DNA from: Eimeria necatrix
Lineage: Eukaryota > Apicomplexa > Conoidasida > Eucoccidiorida > Eimeriidae
DNA: 64,000 nt
NCBI RefSeq assembly: GCF_000499385.1
Contig: NW_013655200.1
Span: 69,533-133,532 of the forward strand
Reading direction: 5' to 3'
The notes beneath the pieces are model-generated. The model searched no databases. It was not told the origin of the DNA and worked only from the letters and a program-made list of their open reading frames with translations. The first letter of the stretch is position 1; each line of letters opens with the position of its first letter. Of the stretch, positions 1 through 12,145 are shown piece by piece. Made by a program: the position numbers and the translations under genes.

Positions 1-60
1 CAGCAGCAGCAACAACAGCTGCTGCAGCAGCTGCAGCAGCAGCTACGGCAAGAGCTGCTG
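1..60 (+). repeat. CAG trinucleotide tract at window start
   Basis: Interrupted CAG/CAA/CTG tract. In the frame that continues into the acyltransferase it reads as poly-Ala with Thr, so it is coding low-complexity sequence upstream of the hydrophobic leader. Confidence 0.8.
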
Positions 61-3000
61 CATGGGGTATCTACTTCTTCATCGGGAGACCCTTCAGTCT
101 TACATGCGTCTTCGCTGCTATAGCATTCAGTGCTTTTACCCCTGCCGACGCGCTGCAGCTGAAACATCAGCAGCCAGCAGCAAGTGCTACTCTCCCTGCG
201 GCCTGGGTCTCACAAGGCTATGGCCGTCTCATGGGGATCTCAACGCGGGCCTCCTTGGCAGACAACAGAGGAGATGCCCTTTCCTTACTCAGACGCCGGC
301 CTGCCGCAGTTGCAGCAGCCGGGACTGCTGCAAATGCGGCCTTAATGACTGCGGCGGAAGCGGCTGATACTGCAGCCATCGCCGCAGCAAAAGCAGCGAC
401 AGCAGCCAAAACAACCACGTCGTCTTTGTTCCCCTATGGGTTGCCCCCTGCTCTTTCCCCCCAGTCAGCAGCAAGCCCCAAAACTGCAGCGGCACTGGAC
501 GAGGCAAAGGAGGTCATAGAAAGGGAGATGTGGCGCCTGTACTATACACAGCAGCAACAACCGCAGCAGAAGCAGCAAAAGCTGCTCTCTGCACAGCAGG
601 TGGAACAGCTCATTGGATTTTCGAGGGACTTCTGCAACTCTGCGAAAATCTCCGGCAAAGCGAATGCTGTAGAATGCGTCGTTAAGCTGCTGTCAGCCTT
701 TCGTCAATCTTGCCTCATCCACAGTAGCTCCTGCGGCGCAACTCTTAGTTTCTTCGCGTCCTGCTGCTGCTGCTGAAATAGCAATAGCAACGATCAAATA
801 TGGCTCCTTCAGTGATAGCCTTCGCAGTCTCGACTGCTACGCCTCTTCGATGCCTCTGAAGGCAATCTTGCGAGTCTCCTTTGCTTGTGTTATCCTATCT
901 GCATCTCTCCTTCATCCCCCTTCTCTATTGCTCATCCCTGACTTTCTGTTTCAGTGTGTCTGTCTCCGTCCTGCGAACGTTTCACGACTTAGCAATGACT
1001 GCAGCTGCTGCTGTCCTACGGAGTTGCTGCTGCTGAGTTTTTGTCTCATGAGCTAATAAAAGCTGCTGCCGCTGCTGCTGCCGCTGTGTGTGTACGTGCA
1101 GAAGCGTGCTACAGCAATGCATGCGGTGTTCATCGTATGTATTTTCAGCGTTCAGCGCGGCGCAGAAAAGCCCCATGGACTTTACTGAGTGGTCATTGTC
1201 CATTTGGGAGCCTCTTATAGATCTGGAAAACAGCAAGCTGCATGTACATGGCACACTGTACTTTTTAGTGAAGCAGGTTTTGTAGAGGCAAATTTTCATA
1301 ACTCACTCAATTCCCCTCTGGCTATGTTGTGTCTCTCCCTTCGGTGTTTGGTTATGGCTGTTGCCCATCGGTGCCCTTGTCGGCTGCTCTGCGCTCTGTT
1401 CTTTTCAATGATTTTCGTAGTCGCTATACTTGTACGCCTCTCTGCTCCTTCACTCCGCGAACTTAACCTTATTTTACTTTGACCTGTTCTTTTTCGCGTG
1501 TCTGCCTTGACGTGCGTGAACGTATCTGCTTATAGTTCTCTCTCTGACCAGGCTGGATGTTTCTTTTTGAATCTCTCTGTGTTTTTCGTATGCACGTTTG
1601 TTAGTCGTGCTTTAGTGCCTTCCATATATATTTGTCCCTAAATTTGCCTCCTCATTTCTCTGCCTCTGCAGGTCTCTGAAGAGACTCTGCTTAGGTTATC
1701 TCGGCACCTGAGGTCTGGGGGCAACGCCGTCCTACTCTCAAATCACCAGACTGAGCCGGACCCTCTCTTAGCGCGGCTTCTATTCCGCAAAAGAGGATTT
1801 AATGATCTTTATGAGGCGCTTACTGCCGTAGCTGGCTACAGGTGGGGCACAGAGAAACAACAGCTTACGCAGACTGCAAGTGTTGTAGTGGACACTCACC
1901 ATTAATTCCATCTTGAAGCCCTGCTGCAGTGTACGTTCAACACAATGTTTTGTTCTGGACGCGTTGTCTTCGCATTTTCTGTCGCGTGTCCTCATTCGCG
2001 ACCCCTGCTTGTAACTTCTACTTCATGAGCCGATTGTTTGGCTGGAATTGCCTTTGCTACCCTCGCTAAATCGTCGCGCCCCTATGTGAGTATGTGTCCG
2101 TCTGTAGCTGTCTCATCCGGTCCCCTTCTTGCGTTCATCTACTGTGAATGAACGTGCGCCGGGCAGCCTGCCCCACTCTGTTATCTCTGCCTACTTCTGT
2201 GTAACTGTTTGTGCTTGAATTCGGTGTTGTCTTAAGGGTACGCTCGGACTTACTGTCAGTGCCGTTTTCAATGAGCTGCGACATGATTTGTGTGCACTCA
2301 AAGAAACACCTGTCCTCTGGTGCCGACGGGCTGGAGCAGCAGCGGCGAGAGAACGTGCAGGCCATGCAGGCGTTGCAACACCTGCTGGAGAAAGGAGGCA
2401 GTCTGATATGGGTAGCCCCCAGCGGGGGTCGTGATAGGGCCAATCAGCAAGGGGTGTACGCACAACCGGACCCTTTCGATGCAAAAACCGTCCAGACCTT
2501 TTCTCTCTTTGCAAAGCGCGCCCGAGATTCCTCAGGCCACAAGACCCTCTTCTTCCCTATGGCCGTCTATACAGCGCCTATCTGCCCTCCTCCTAAAGAG
2601 GTACATATAAAGAATAGAGATGCGCATACACAGAGATGAACACGCAAGCTAATCTTATTCATTCCAGTGTGTGCTTTGAATATGCGTGAGAGTGCATATC
2701 CGCAAGTTCTCAGTCTACACTTGTGCATGATGCTCAGTACATACTTACTTAATACTTGTACAGACTTATTAAAGGATGAATATGTAAGACAACCATGTAT
2801 CTCTCCGCGCACCCGTATGTATCAGCATGCATGCGTATGATTACATGCCTTTGTGTATTCACGGAGTCCTGCACACCTACATCTACGTCGTTCCGTTTTC
2901 AGTGCTTCTTAACAACTGTGCTCACTATCCGTTGATGGTGTCTGCTTGTGCCTGTGCCCATGTGCCTTCTTGGTTTTTGCCGTTAGCTCTTTGTTTTTGG

Positions 3001-3223
3001 CTGTGTCCGCATATGCGTTTTCGACTGGTGCCTGAAGTGTTGGGGAATATGTTTACTATAGGTTGCAAAGGAGCTGGGGGAGACGCGGAGTTGCAACTAT
3101 TCCCCCATAGGGCTGGCCATAGGGGAGCCCTTGGAGGCCGACTTGTCTTCAAGCCTACTGACTGCCAAGGCGGAAGAACAGACAAGAGCCCTTTACTCCG
3201 CAGTGTCATCTTTCCCTTCCTGA
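1..3223 (+). CDS. ATS1: Plastid-type glycerol-3-phosphate acyltransferase (apicoplast), 5' partial
   Basis: Acylates glycerol-3-phosphate to lysophosphatidate; the plant chloroplast form is ATS1/ACT1, and coccidia use a homologue in the apicoplast. Exons by splice phase: <3 to about 723 (end uncertain), 1149-1276, 1672-1841, 2237-2600 and 3071-3223 (TGA). The acyltransferase NHX4D motif reads NHQTEPD (1741-1761). The second conserved block, LIWVAPSGGRDR, lies near 2405-2438, and PFDA follows as in plant enzymes. MDFTEWSLSIWEPLIDL (exon 2) matches the plant DYYMFGQNYIRPLIDF segment. The frame is open to the window edge with no certain ATG. A hydrophobic stretch (about 63-150, FFIGRPFSLTCVFAAIAFSAF) followed by Ala/Gln-rich sequence suits the bipartite signal plus transit peptide of apicoplast proteins. 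That location is inferred. The join between exons 1 and 2 is the weakest part; a small extra exon is possible. Confidence 0.9.
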
Positions 3224-5295
3224 CCTAAACTCTAGACCCCAATTCATGCCATCCGACGAACCCTAGTAGGGAACGGCTTTCGCAGTCGCCGTCGCATGTG
3301 CTCCCAAGCACCTTTTAGGCACTTTAACAGAGCCAGGGGCCTTGGTATTTAGGTTAAGCGCTAAAGGTTCCCCAAACCGGTAGCCCCTAATTATTTCCAG
3401 AAATTGCTGTAATAGATTACGACCACCTCAAAACCTAAGTCTTGAACGCCTGCAGAAATTGCGCAGCAGCAAATGTTGCTGACCGAAAGGCCTCAAAGCA
3501 CCTTCATTCTTTCAGTCGCATGCATTTTCTGCGGCTGCTCTTGCTTAAGCTTCCTGCAGTAGCAGGTGCGGCAGTGCAGCTGCATGCGTGAACATACGGC
3601 AGCTGGGGGAAAAGGCGAGGGTCTTGGTTCTGCTGTCTTACCTCCTCACTGATAGACGGGGAGCGACCGCTTAGCCTTCTGTCGTCGTGTAATCAAAGAC
3701 AGAATACAAGACAGGAACAAAGGACAATGTAAAACTGGACACAGCGTTTTTGTTTTTGCAGCCCGCGAACCAAGCAGCATGAGCTGCATAGATGGGTGCA
3801 AGCGTGCTTGCAAATTTAACATGTCGCCTGCGGTCCAGCATGGTGTATCACCTTCTAGAGCCGTGGCAGGCTAACCTTACGCGCAGTTTGGGTGCCGTGC
3901 TTTGAGAGTGGATGTCAAAATTTACAGCCTCTCTTGCTGAGGAGTGCAAACAAGGTCGATGGAAGGAACGGGGAGACAAGCAAATGAATAACATGCGTAG
4001 TTTTAGTGTCTTGTTTAGGGCTCGCGGTTTTGAGGCCGTCTACACTGGCGTCTTCTTTGCTTTGGGGACGAGGAATATCTGCGTTTGTCTTCTCCCATCC
4101 CTGCCAACATATCTTTTATAGTATGTGTGTCTTCGTCTCTCCGCCTTCACTTTTTCCTTTGTGGAGCGGCTTGTGCTGTCATTGAAAATTACTTTCCGTC
4201 TGCACTTTGTACCGGTTCTTTTCGTCTCGTTCAATTGAAGTCTTTGTTCGCGAGGTGAGGACCAACTATTGACGTGTGATGCGCTTATGTGCTTTCTCGC
4301 AAGCGTATTTGTATCTGCCAATTTACACGCGTCTACCCATGCTCGCATCTGTATGCAAGCGCATCCACTGGCATCTGTTTAGGTGCATGCTTGGTTGTAC
4401 AAGAGCATGTATGTACGTGCCTATGCACATACACGCATAAAATATGTGTATGCGCACTTGTAGTTTTTGCATATGCTTGGCGTCTGAACAGATGCACTGC
4501 GTTGCCAGTATGTGAACGCGTGGCCTGGCTTTTCCTGCCGTCTAGGGTTGGAGATCCGCACTGCATGTGTTCCCTGTATGTATATATACATGCGAACAAA
4601 TGTACGTTAATACATGTGTACATACATGCACAAGCGCTTCATTACATTCATCTTTACGCACAGAAGCTGTTTGTATGCAAGGGCATCAGAACATTTGCGG
4701 AATGGAACACACACAGCTAGGTCTTTCTGCGTTAAGATAATTTGTTTTTGTATGGGAATACAATGCTTGAGTATATGTTTTCTGCAGTTGCTAGGGGTTT
4801 TACTACGCTAAAATGATTTGCATTCGTATGGGAGTACAATGCTGGAGCAGATGCTTTTCTGCAGTTGCTAGACTCATCTCCTCTGTATGTTCACCGCAGC
4901 ATGCAGTGGCCTTGTCCTTCAGCTATAGTATTCGGAATATGTGCGTTTACAGGGTGACGACAAGGGTCTAACGAAATACGTTTGTTATCCCGCGGCTGCT
5001 GCAGACACGGCTGCAGCAGCTGCATCCGCTACTACCGCTACTGTGGCCCCTCGCACACTCCAGTGGTGCTGCCGCTGCTGTTAAAGCCTAAGCGTTGCAC
5101 CGCATGCAGCAGCAGCAAGTGTAGCTCCTTTACGCAGCCAAAAGGTTTTCGTTGTGTCTACCAACACTAGCCAAGACTGAGCTGAAAATAACTCCAGAGC
5201 AGCGGCCAAGAGGCAAAGGTCCCGCTGCTCTTTCTGTTGCTGCTGCCGTTGCTGCTGTTGTGGCAGCGACGTGCATGCTTCACCGGCAAGCGTTC
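3224..5295. other. Intergenic region between convergent genes
   Basis: Two kilobases between the stop codons of the acyltransferase and the SIL1-like gene, which face each other. I see no conserved coding segment. From about 4,280 to 4,680 the sequence alternates purine and pyrimidine with many TGCATG, GTATGT and ACATAC words, which opens long but meaningless Cys/His-rich frames. An imperfect direct repeat lies at 4,729-4,870, and CTG-rich sequence begins near 4,990. Confidence 0.6.
4729..4870 (+). repeat. Two-copy imperfect direct repeat, period about 76 bp
   Basis: Copy 1 (about 4,729-4,793) and copy 2 (about 4,804-4,870) share ATTTG, then GTATGGGA.TACAATGCT, then TTTTCTGCAGTTGCTAG in the same order and nearly the same spacing. 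Differences are scattered substitutions. It is a local tandem duplication with no sign of mobility genes. Confidence 0.8.
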
Positions 5296-8200
5296 TTATG
5301 TTGGGGGAGTTTGCCAGGGCCTCGGGGAGCTGCTGCGCTGTTGTTGCTGCTGTCGCTGCCCACGGGAGCGGCTGTGACTCCTGCGATTTCGCCCGTGGGA
5401 ATTCCCTTGACGCTGCGGGTACTGCTGCTCCTGCTGTGGAGGCTGCAGGAAGGCCTGTTGTTGCAGTGGGTAGTTTGGCTGCTGCTGTTGGGTGCATCGC
5501 TGCTGAACCTGCTGTTGCAGGGGCTGTGGCTGCCGCTGCTGCGGCTGCTGTGGCTGCTGCTGCGACTGCTGCTGCGGTGGAGGCGGCTGTGGCTGGCTGA
5601 GGGGTGAAGAAGCTGGATGTGCTGCAGACATAGCAAGGGCCGGATGCTCCGGTTGCTGCTGCAGCTGCTGTGGCTGCTGCTGCTGGTAGACCGATTGCTG
5701 CTGCTGTTGTGGTTGCCTCTGCTGCTGGCTGCTCGGGATGAGGTGCTGCACTCTGAAGAGAACAGAAAGCATACAGGGGCGGAGAGGACCGCAGCAATTC
5801 ATTTTGAGCATCTTCACATGTATATGCAGATACGTGGCTTTGGGACTGCATCGTGCCAACAGGGCATCCCTTCCCTCTCAGCCGACAAACCCGCAGTATG
5901 GCTCCTCGGCACTATTTAGGCAACAATGGCAGAAGCATCCACCCGCATCTCACTTTGTAAGCGCCAATGCCTCTTGGACTAGTAGCATTTGCCCCTGCAC
6001 TGCTTCCCTATCATACGGAATATTCTCTAGCTTGAGGGCCTCCTGAGGCGTGAGCAGTTTCAGTGCGGCCCTTGCAGTCAAAAATTCCTCTTCGCTACGG
6101 AGGCGGCAAAGTGCCGTTGAAAGCCACTCGCTGCGGGTCGTCAGAGCAGCTGTGAGAGAGGCTAAGTCCGCAGTGCGAGACAGAGATATCCTGAAAAGAA
6201 AACGCAAAAACGAGATTCACGTCGGCGCGGGTAGTAGCATTGTCACCGCAGAGGGTTCCTTCGATTCTACTTTTACTACGATTGGTGCTGTAAGAGCTAG
6301 TTTCGCTGCAGCCATAAGTAAGATGTAAGGATAGGATAGAACAGAAACAATCGTCAGAAATGGTGCTGCTTTTAGCTCCAACAGTGTTGCTACTGCTTGT
6401 GCTGGTTCTGCAGCTCCTAAACGTGTATGCTATCACCATCAATACCATTAACATTGCCGTTATTGTTCCTACTATCCAATGCGACTGCGTGAGTTATAAG
6501 TTGCCCCTTACGGCGACAGTAATACGCTTAGCGCGTAGGAATTATTCCGCTTACTCTCCTTCTAAAGCTGTGCTCTCAATAAATTTATCTTCACTGTTTG
6601 CGTGCTTCGGCTTCGTTTGTGTTCTAGTACCACTAATTCTGCATAAGTGCAGCCAATTTATATGTGCGTTATCCTCACCGGTGCTGCTGAAGTATTTTAA
6701 TGACGAGCTGCAGCGCAGTCTCTGCGAACTGCACGTCTACAAAAATAAGCAGCAAACAAAAATGAGTCCGATGTGATCAGGAAATACTGCACTGCTTCTT
6801 TTGTTCACACAATGTATTCCGTTGTCAAGTGGAAGCTACGTTCTGCGCTTGTCGGGTTCACTGTCTCCGGCATGTTCGTATATCTAGCTGCATTGGTTCA
6901 TTTCTTGTCTTCCTAAACTTTGCTGGCCATATGACACACTACATGACTCCTTCTCCCTGAACTTCGTGGTCATATGTCTCAGTTACATGCTCAGTCTTTC
7001 CGTATGTTTGTCTCTCAGCCTCTGCTTCTCTCTACCTGGTCAGCTAAGCTCTTTGCGTGCATCTCAGTAGCACCTCTCACAGTTTGACCTTAACAGATCC
7101 AGTGGCCACGCACTGGACCCCCTCTACCTCCGTCTCTAGCGTCTGTAATCGGGTCTGCTTGTCCATCTCGTCTTCTAACGGTCTCTATGTTTGCTACTTA
7201 CTAGAAAGGTCTTGCAATGTCGGCAACAGCATCTCGAGCGCCTGCAGGAGTCCCGTTTCTTTGATTTGTTCAAAAGATATAAGACCCTCAGCCACCAAAT
7301 GTCTGCAAAGCGAACACGCTTTTTCTTGGTACTGAACACCCCACAAAAACAAGTGGATGGAAATATAGCCAGTGCAATTTGATATATATTCTATACCCTG
7401 CACCAAGACATCTGCAAAGAGTGCTCAGGAGCAAGAAGAAGCAAAAAAGGCAACGAAAGACATATGCACAGGGATGGTGACAGAAAACGATGAATGACGA
7501 GAGGCCAAAAGTCGAGAGCCAAAGCTGGAACACAGGGCCAAAAAAGTGAGACAACCGCAACTGCAAGGCACCGGCACCGAAGAAAGCAACCGCTCGTTCT
7601 CACCTTAGGATCATCACTTTTAATGGCGTAGACCAGCAACGTCAACCCTTTGCTCTTCAAAAACGTTTCTTCACTCGGTCTGTGATTGCGCAACAAACAC
7701 GACAACGTCTGCAGCGCCCGCACACGTAGTGCCTTGCTCCGCGGGCTCTCCTTCACTAGAGCAAACAACACCCCTAGTCCCTAAGCACAAAAGGAGAGCA
7801 AAAAAGTAAGAAGCACAGTAAAAGACAAATAAATAGCTGGATATCGAGTTACTTTTTCCCGCAAATGTTCCCACATTGATCCCCCAAACAGAAAGCCCAG
7901 GAAGTACAGCAGAAAATAAAAGCTCGGAAAATGGATTCAGCATTAAGCGTCTAGACCTTGTCTGACCCCCAGTTCAGCAACTGCTTGCTGAATTTGAGGG
8001 TTGTTCTGCATGACAGATGCAAGGATTTCCAATGTCTTCTCCAGAATTATGAAGGCTTTCGCAGCCTCGCTTTCCTCCAGCACTTGTGGCTGCTGTTGCT
8101 GTTGCTGCTGCTGCTGGGCTGCAGTTGCCGGACCCCCAGAGGCCGCGAGCGTTGCTCGATCCATCGAAAGAAGCCGCAGCAAAGGCTCCAAAGCGTTCAA

Positions 8201-9231
8201 CCTGGGAAGCAGAAGTAAGAGGAGCAAGAACATCAACAGGAGTAAAAGCAATAACACGATCGGGATAATACCAGCAGCCCTACAGAACAGTCAAAGTTTC
8301 AAGCCAAAGCAAAATATGAAACAGCACAAGCAGCACCAAGTGAGACGTAAAGGCATCTGCAACCGCAGAAGAGGCTGCGGCTGCAACCTAATCCGCAGCA
8401 AAACCCCAGTGGTAACAACAGCAGGAACATACTTAGCGAGGTCCCTTGAAAGTTCGGGATAGTCCTCTATCAAGCGCTGCACAACTGATAGAGCAGCGAT
8501 ACAGTCACGACCTGACAGCAGCAAAAACAACAGACGACAATTTAGCAGAAGACGCAAAAATCGCGTGGGACCAGAAATGCCACTTCCGAAAACCAGTTAA
8601 CACTGTCTAAGAGTATTGGAGCTTACGGACAGGATTTACTGTCACGTCTTACGCTTCTGCTTTAGAACTCAAGTACACAAGTGCCGCTAAATATAAAAGA
8701 ATAGCATAGTAGCTTCAGGATTTATGTGAAGGCTTTCCCATGTTACGAAGGCCCAGCTACATAATGCCTGTGCACCGAAGCACTATGCACTGAAGGCGTG
8801 CCTTGCTCCCAAAGGAAACAGCTTAATGCGTAATCTACAGCCTGATAATAATAATGACTTAAGTCCACGCTGAGCGCGCCCTTGGACATGCTATGTCGCA
8901 TTATGTGTCTAGCGTCTCAATCCCGCTGGTCCGGAATAGAAGACATGGCCACTACAGTACTTAAAAGTTCAAGTTGAGGGTTAAAGGCTGACATACCTTT
9001 CGTTTGTGAGTTCAGAAAGCTGTTCACTATGGTCATTTGCTCTTTAATGACCTCTACGGGATTTTCTTCGGCCTTGAAAGCCTCTTGAATGGCTCCACGT
9101 AGGAAGTCAATATCCTCCTCCTTGAGGCGGCACTGGGGAGACGTGCCATCTGTACCGACAAGTCCAATCAGCAGAATACTGGTAACAAATAGAATGGACA
9201 CTAACAAATAGCAGTACCAAGCTTGCCCCTA
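5296..9231 (-). CDS. SIL1: SIL1/HspBP1-like ER nucleotide exchange factor with poly-Gln tail
   Basis: SIL1 releases nucleotide from the ER Hsp70 BiP. Exons: about 9231-8997, 8511-8433, 8201-7967, 7780-7604, 7331-7202, 7174-7114, 6190-5954 and 5752-5296; all phases agree. The product begins with a hydrophobic segment (LLVSILFVTSILLIGLVG), a signal peptide. Armadillo-type repeats follow: LEILASVMQNNPQIQQAV, LRVRALQTLSCLLRN and a helix ending in LLQALEMLLPTLQ, in the order and spacing of the HspBP1/Fes1/SIL1 family. The last exon gives about 150 residues of Gln/Pro-rich tail ending in Arg/Ser, not expected in this family. The start is unresolved: no ATG precedes the signal in frame, so a short 5' exon probably lies near 9,250-9,300. 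SIL1 is preferred over cytosolic Fes1/HspBP1 only because of the signal peptide. Intron 5 would be just 27 nt. Confidence 0.72.
5305..5752 (-). repeat. CAG-rich poly-Gln coding tract
   Basis: Interrupted CAG/CAA/CCG repeat in the last exon of the SIL1-like gene. The frame fixed by the upstream splice (donor at 5953, acceptor at 5754-5753) reads Gln/Pro. The neighbouring frames read Ala or Ser/Arg and are shadows. Confidence 0.8.
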
Positions 9232-12145
9232 CGCACAGTCACCATTGAACTGTCATGCACCAGGGAACTGGGACGTTGACGCCTTCCTCATCTTGCCTGC
9301 GCTCTTGGAGGAAATGCAGCATGATTGAATAAACAGTAAAAACAAGTAATCACGGGTGCAGTAGTTGAAAGGGTCGGAGTGGTTATGAGCAAGTGCACGT
9401 GGAGACATTGTACCCACAGTTTAGCAAACTGTGCATATAGTTAAGGGCTGACGTGTAGGGTTTATCGCCCAGTGCATAGGTGAGTGAAAAGAAGCATGGA
9501 AGCAGAACGAGAGGTCAGTAGCCGAGTTCGGCCAAACCCAGCATATCGCAGCTCAACTGCAGTGCTGATGTAGTTGCTGCTACTGCATCGGACGCTTTGC
9601 TTCACCTGAATATTTTATGGACCATCTGTAGAGGCCCGGCCAGTCGATGCCATCTCCTGGCTGCGCCATTTTCGAGAACAGGGGGCGTCACGTCAGCTGT
9701 CACACGCCAGTAGCAGTACTGGCAGCGGCGGCAGCGTCGACAGAGGCAGCGGTCGTCCAGATGACTCTTGAAAGCAGCCTAGCACGGTACTCCTGTACGT
9801 CCTAGAAGTTGCGGTTGTTGTGCCGCTGCTTCTGCTAGAGCTGCTCTTTCCGTGCCTGCAGCTGATTCAGAGACTAGTGCAGCCGCCGGTGTGAAGACTG
9901 CTCACTTCTCCTCAGGGTCACTTGTAGGACGCAAGAGTTGTTTCCTTTGCAGGTGCAGGTATGAGACCCTGCTGTGTATGATTTCTGCTGGCAACTAGCG
10001 AGTTGATGTGGCTGTTGAGCAATTGGGGGAAGATGGCCTGCAATGCCTTCTTTGTACGCACAGTACATAAATCACTCTGAAATTTATCGAAGGCAAGGAA
10101 ACAAGCCCCTGTATGAGCCTGCCGATACACTGCAACAGCGCCTTCGCATGTCGCTACCCCAGCAGCCACAAGGGGGCCAGGGTTCCGCTTGCTATGCAGC
10201 ACACGAACAGAAGGCCTACCAATAGTAGAAGCAGTTTTATTTCAAATTAACACTGTTAAATGAAACCTAGTGCAAGGATTTCGATGGTCCATAGCCTCAA
10301 ATTACCCAGCCTTAAATGCCGATGCTGCTGCACACAAAACAGTAGGCGGCCGGGCACCTTCCGCAAAGTACATCCACCTTAGCTTCTGCTCTGTAGTTTG
10401 AAGTACTTTGAAGGAGAGAGACCGTATGAAAGCGTAAGATCTCTTTCAAGGCGCGTGTAGTTGTTGGGATTTCCGTAAGCCGCCGTTAGGTTGAAGGAAG
10501 TTAGAGCATCTGGAGAGGCAGACAGATGCTAAATCGAGACTTTTGCTCATGCTTAGTTGTGCCGTGCAAATAAGAGAATCATCAAAGAATATGTGCCTGA
10601 TATGCAGCGGCTAGTTGGAGCTTATAACCTATGGCCACACCAAAGAGCTATGAGAGGTGTGCTCTCAGGAACATGAGCAGATACACTTAGATCTTCTCGC
10701 AGACTTACGCAAATTTCCACGGAATGAATTTATTTGTGGGTTTTTATACCAAGCTTTTCGGGAGTGTATACACTTTAACTCGCTGGGAACGCGGGAATAG
10801 CAGAGCCCCTCTGCAGTGCGCGTAACATCAGCTGAAACATGAAACTCCTTGCGAAGTGCTTCGCATACTCAATGTATACGCATAAAAACCTATAGACCTA
10901 AGTGTCTAAGTACAGAGGGCGAGTTCATTGCCTAGTGCATCCCCACTAGTACGCATGTAAGCTTAAGAACTAGGCTGGATAGTTACGAACAAGCTTCGCC
11001 GCATCGGGAAGGGCGGCACAAGTGCCCGTGTCTCGGGCCCCCTTAATTTTGCACATTTTTCGCGCGTTAAGTGTCAGCTCGTGGTTCTCGGTACTTTTTC
11101 GTTCCTGTTTGCCTTGGTCATGCAACAAACCATCATGGCCACATATGCTCAGCCAGATATCCTTTGCGAACTCCTTAATTGCCCTGCTTCGGCTAGCCAT
11201 ACCTGGCCACCGCTAGCCGCCACCTATTCGAGCTCAGGTGACGCATCACTCTCGGGCTTGCGCTTCAGCACCTCAGTTTTCCCTTCGCTTTTTTTGTTCT
11301 CACATCCAAAATCCTGAAGGTGATTTTCGTTTCCCCGTCCGCACTTCCGATCCCCTCTTTCCTAGTTCACAGCTTGCTCATAATTAACCGCTCTAAACCC
11401 AAAACCCTTGAATCTATGCCGCCTTTCTGAGCTTATTCTCCCCTGAGCCCTAAACTCAGATAAACTCGTCAGTGTACACTTACGCAGGTCCTACCTGAAG
11501 GATCAGTACCGCCATATCTTCCTTACAAACAAAGTGAAAATTGTGTACTTCGCGGTTTGTAGCCACAGATGAGCAACAGACCCATCCAATTCATGTGTGC
11601 CTGTCCTCAATTACTTGCATGTTTTCTCCTAACGAAAACACGTGCATACTTACTTATGAATGAAAGTATATGTCTACAGGGTGGCATGCATAGTTAAAAG
11701 CAAACACAAACACATTCTGTTAACATAAATGTAAGCAGCTTTAGTACATATGCCAACTTTATGCGCAATATAATTCACAGCGTTATGTTACTGAAGGAGA
11801 ATGGACACATACAGGCTTCACCAACTGTCTGCATTATGACCCGATGGCCGTCACATCATACGACCCACAGGTGACAAACTAGTAAGCTAACTGCTGTAAG
11901 AATGATGATGATGCATGGCTGGACATTTCTCTCTATTTCGTAGGCTGCGGGAGATGCTGCTCGTCCGCACACCTAACAAACAACCCCTATGCCACGAAAA
12001 TTCTCCGGATGCGTTCGTAACCTTTTCATCCGAGTAAAAAAAGCACTTTCAAGCCTCTAGTGGGCCTTTTAAGTATAATTTAGGGTGCAGCGCTGTGGCG
12101 TGGGGAATTAACTCTTGAGATTCAGGTTTCACTGGCCTGAAGAGC
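9232..12145. other. Intergenic region, no gene recognised
   Basis: About 2.9 kb between two minus-strand genes: the start of the SIL1-like gene and the stop of fumarase. It should hold the missing 5' exon and promoter of the former (near 9,250-9,400) and the 3' UTR of the latter. Open frames are short and show no family resemblance. AAACCC-type fragments occur near 11,395-11,460. CAG content is low. Confidence 0.55.

Noticed and set aside
4289..4720. 143-codon Cys/His-rich frame
   Set aside because: It comes from alternating TGCATG/GTATGT simple sequence; composition is unlike any neighbour gene and both strands are open.
5081..5851. Long Ala-rich open frame on the minus strand
   Set aside because: It overlaps the SIL1-like last exon in another frame. 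The splice phase from 5954 to 5752 selects the Gln/Pro frame, so the Ala frame is a CAG-repeat shadow.
6360..6776. Hydrophobic plus-strand frame
   Set aside because: It lies inside the 6,191-7,113 intron of the SIL1-like gene, antisense; no splice context or homology.
9205..9207. TTG codon as a start for the SIL1-like gene
   Set aside because: Nuclear genes of apicomplexans start at ATG. The hydrophobic segment continues upstream to a stop, so a 5' exon is more likely.
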